Of a DNA stretch of 51,037 bases, positions 48,631 through 51,037 are shown piece after piece (position 1 is the stretch's first letter; each line of letters starts with the position of its first letter). The DNA is taken from positions 1 to 51,037 of the forward strand of contig CAMOQW010000001.1 in assembly GCA_946623195.1 (NCBI GenBank), given 5' to 3'. The translations under genes were made by a program, and so were the position numbers. The DNA comes from an uncultured Prevotella sp. GTDB lineage: Bacteria; Bacteroidota; Bacteroidia; Bacteroidales; Bacteroidaceae. The notes under the pieces were generated by a model, which was not told where the DNA came from, ran no database searches, and saw nothing but the letters and a program-made list of their open reading frames with translations.

Positions 48631-50523
48631 ATGTTGAAGACAGTAGACTACAGATTACTCCTCATCCTTGGTGCAGTGCTGATGCTGCTCCTCGGCTGTA
48701 GCAGCGGCGACGAGTCGGTGGGTGGGGAGGTCGTGCCCGTCCGGCTGGCCGACACCCAGCTGACCTTCTCGCTGCCCACGCGCATCGTGGGCGAGACGGT
48801 CCGCAAGTCGCCGGCAGTCACCCGCATGTCGGGCGACATCGTGCAGCAGTCACAGGATGTGGCAGGATTCCGCGGACTGGAAGAGCTCCGCATTCTGTGC
48901 TTCAACAGCCGCCCCGGAGCCTCCGACAGCAAGCTGGGCCGTGCCCTCCAGTTGCCGGCCATCCTGCCCACCGCCTTGCTGGGTCCCACCAAGACCAACC
49001 ATTCCGTCTATCATGAGTCCGTGCCCGTGGGCACCCGATGGGTCACCGTCTATGGTCATGCCGTCAATGGCAACATTGGCACCGTGCCCACAGGCACCAC
49101 CGACCGCAGCCGCTATGGCGTGCTGGAGGTCCAGGGGCTGACCGACGCTGACTACCATACCAATGCCGACATCACCTTCTCGCCCGTGCCCATCTGTCCG
49201 TCAGAGGATGCCCTGGGCAACAGTGCGGCGGGACAAGCCCTGCTGGCATTGCTCAACGACCTGCTGAACATCACCAGTAGTGCGGTAGCCCCTGAGAACC
49301 AGTGGGCTACCACCACCAACGACGTGCTGCGCCACGCCTACGAGGCCATGACGTCGCTGACCACCTCGTCGTCATTCAATGTGGAGGTGCTGCTCAACCG
49401 CGTCTACCGCAACCTGCAGCAGGTCGCCGACGGTGATGCCGGCGCTGAGCTCGCCGCCCTGTTGCGTACCGCCATCCTCGACCGCTGCACCCGTACCGTG
49501 GCCGACGGCCGCGACACGCTGGTGCTGAAAGCCACCTACCAGGGATTCCCCGCCGACCTGAACCTGCCTGCCGGTGCAGCGCGCATTGTGTGGAACACCG
49601 CGCAGCACCGCTACGAGTTCCCCGACTACCAGGCCTACGGCAAGCAGCTGAATATTCCCGCCCTCAATACCTACGTCTATCCTGCCGACCTGCGCTATCA
49701 AGTGGTGTCGCCCATCGTGGCCAGCGACACGCTGAAGTCGGCCGACTATACCCGCTACGAAACCTGGAAACAAGTTATCGACAGCATCTACCGCTACTCC
49801 GAGAACGTCGTTGCCGACTCTACGCGCTCCATGGCCATCGTCAACCAGTTGCAGTATGCCGTGGGCCGTCTGGACTCCCGCGTCATGATGGAGTCGGGCA
49901 CCTACTACGATGCCCGTGGCCAGCGCGTCGACGTCACCAACGGCTTCACGCTGAAAGGATACATCATCGGCGGACAGCATCCTGTGGACTACGACTTCAA
50001 GCCCATCGCCAACACGACGGAGTATTTTATCTACGACACACAGATACATGGCGGTGCACAGCACATCAGACCCAACAACCTGTGGACCTCCTACAACTAT
50101 ACACTGGGACTGGAGACACCCTCCGACCAGTCTACCTATATGGCACTGGAGCTGGTCAACGACGGCCCTGACTTCCAGGGGGCCGACGGCGTGATAGCCC
50201 ATGGTGCCACCTTCTACCTGGTGGCCGACCTGTCGCCGCGCTCCGGTACTAACTACCAGCACGGCGTGCTCGACCAGATATTCCGCAAGGACTATGCCAC
50301 CAAGGTGAACCTCTCCATCCTCAAGGGATGGGCCGACCGCGACGGCGACGGCATCCCCGACCCCGACCTGGACGACGATGGGAACCCCAAACCCATCCAG
50401 GGCCTGGCCACGGCTACCTACGGGCTGCCCGACCTGCAACCTGAGCAAACCACAGTCACCGTGGGCGTCAGCGTCGACCTGTCATGGGAACAGGGCTTCG
50501 TCTTCAACGACGTACCCTTATAA
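48631..50523 (+). CDS. Mfa1-like fimbrial subunit lipoprotein (second)
   Basis: The 630-residue protein has a lipoprotein signal peptide ending in LLGC (Cys about 23) and VTRMSGDIVQ, with Arg about 65 in the position of the fimbrillin maturation site. The C-terminal half carries the ELVNDGPDFQGADGVIAHG segment found also in the first subunit, and near 570-590 a short Asp-rich DRDGDGIPDPDLDDDG stretch that looks like a calcium-binding loop, not present in the first subunit. ATG at 48631 is eight bases after the FimB-like stop; a TTG at 48619 is the alternative. G/C-rich codon use matches the FimB-like gene. Confidence 0.85.
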   Translation: MLKTVDYRLLLILGAVLMLLLGCSSGDESVGGEVVPVRLADTQLTFSLPTRIVGETVRKSPAVTRMSGDIVQQSQDVAGFRGLEELRILCFNSRPGASDSKLGRALQLPAILPTALLGPTKTNHSVYHESVPVGTRWVTVYGHAVNGNIGTVPTGTTDRSRYGVLEVQGLTDADYHTNADITFSPVPICPSEDALGNSAAGQALLALLNDLLNITSSAVAPENQWATTTNDVLRHAYEAMTSLTTSSSFNVEVLLNRVYRNLQQVADGDAGAELAALLRTAILDRCTRTVADGRDTLVLKATYQGFPADLNLPAGAARIVWNTAQHRYEFPDYQAYGKQLNIPALNTYVYPADLRYQVVSPIVASDTLKSADYTRYETWKQVIDSIYRYSENVVADSTRSMAIVNQLQYAVGRLDSRVMMESGTYYDARGQRVDVTNGFTLKGYIIGGQHPVDYDFKPIANTTEYFIYDTQIHGGAQHIRPNNLWTSYNYTLGLETPSDQSTYMALELVNDGPDFQGADGVIAHGATFYLVADLSPRSGTNYQHGVLDQIFRKDYATKVNLSILKGWADRDGDGIPDPDLDDDGNPKPIQGLATATYGLPDLQPEQTTVTVGVSVDLSWEQGFVFNDVPL

Positions 50524-50571
50524 CCCGCTCTTATTCGTGAATTCAGTTGTTATCAATAAATAGTATAAGTT

Positions 50572-51037
50572 ATGGAAACTATGAAGACTTTCGTGAAGGG
50601 TGCTGCACTGCTGCTGACGGCAGTGGCCGGGCTTACTGCCTGCTCCTCGTCCGACAGTGTGGATGAGACACCCAAGAACACCATCGTAGACAACGCAGGG
50701 CACAAAGGTGTGATGTCTGAGTTCGTCATCTCCATCCCTCGTTCAGTGATTAACACCACGCGTATGTCGGGCGACGTCGTGCAGAATGCCGGACGTGCCA
50801 GCCAGTTCCGTGGCATGGACAACATCCGGCTCATTCCCTTCGCCGGCGTACCCTCCCTGACATCGGCCAAGTTGTCGAACATCCTGCACCTGAGTGCCAT
50901 CACGGCCCTCTCGCAGCCTGGCACCTTGAACTATAAGGTGTATGCCGATCAGTTCGTACCCGTCGGCACGCGCAACTTCCTGTTCTACGGAAAGGCCATC
51001 GACAAGATGGCAGAGACCTCCATCACCTCGATGGACG
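50572..51037 (+). CDS. Mfa1-like fimbrial subunit lipoprotein (third, partial)
   Basis: The frame is open from ATG at 50572 to the window edge (155 codons and one base). It has a lipoprotein signal peptide ending in LTAC (Cys about 24) and NTTRMSGDVVQ with Arg at about residue 64. The following FRGMDNIRLIPFAGVP matches the equivalent region of the second subunit (FRGLEELRILCF) and of the first (FLGMKDMFLLPF). The gene continues outside the window, so its length and C-terminus are unknown. Its start lies 48 bases after the second subunit's stop. Confidence 0.85.
   Translation, partial: METMKTFVKGAALLLTAVAGLTACSSSDSVDETPKNTIVDNAGHKGVMSEFVISIPRSVINTTRMSGDVVQNAGRASQFRGMDNIRLIPFAGVPSLTSAKLSNILHLSAITALSQPGTLNYKVYADQFVPVGTRNFLFYGKAIDKMAETSITSMD

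Overview
The window is a piece of chromosome from a Gram-negative member of the Bacteroidales, most likely a Prevotella-type Prevotellaceae (inference). The clues are strong Bacteroidota promoters (TTG, 19-21 bases, TAnnTTTG) in front of most operons, a type V (Mfa1/FimB) fimbrial locus, lipoproteins with Bacteroidales-style lipoboxes, DUF4292, DUF3737 and DUF3575 proteins, and the gene orders dut-TPR-DUF4292-envC and PASTA-rluD-ddl. Coding sequence is dense and moderately GC-rich. I see no insertion sequence, prophage, CRISPR array, tRNA or rRNA.

Layout. 1-935: the first codons of a PatB/MalY-like aminotransferase gene, a heptamer array and a DUF3737 beta-helix gene, all on the minus strand. 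1011-8660: plus-strand operon miaB, MsbA-like ABC exporter, two LtaS-like alkaline-phosphatase-fold transferases and a GT25 glycosyltransferase. 8667-18425: envelope glycan and lipid genes: GT11-like, LpxL-like acyltransferase, two GT4s, LicD, GT2, DegT aminotransferase and a LicC-like nucleotidyltransferase, interrupted by an isolated repeat-rich lipoprotein. 18438-19391: HIT protein and greA. 19440-19719: two compact RNA elements, a terminator-like hairpin in the greA leader and, divergently, a candidate free-standing small RNA. 19718-24509: an Aur1-like PAP2 protein with an SDR (possible sphingolipid step), a truncated lipoprotein remnant, radC, GT2 and efp. 24687-29594: rpmH, PASTA protein, rluD, ddl, acyltransferase and a lipoprotein. 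29619-34096 (minus): GNAT, UPF1-like helicase, dGTPase. 34181-38777: dut, TPR protein, DUF4292 lipoprotein, EnvC-like protein. 38774-43517: M20 deacylase (minus), acyl-CoA synthetase, prfB, a 48-residue membrane protein and a CYTH protein. 43785-51037: fimbrial locus with a DUF3575/OmpA/TPR protein, three Mfa1-like subunits (the last cut by the window edge) and a FimB/Mfa2-like anchor.

Functionally the window is mainly envelope construction (glycan and lipid A-type lipids, peptidoglycan precursors and hydrolase control, fimbriae) mixed with translation and nucleotide-pool housekeeping. The least expected features are non-coding: the two RNA elements at 19.4-19.7 kb, a near-identical promoter module used by two GT4 genes, several promoters so close to the start codon that leaderless mRNA is predicted, an inverted repeat filling the rpmH promoter spacer, and recurring 7-8 base tandem arrays at gene boundaries. 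All positions and base counts were read by hand; family assignments come from motif recognition, with no database search.
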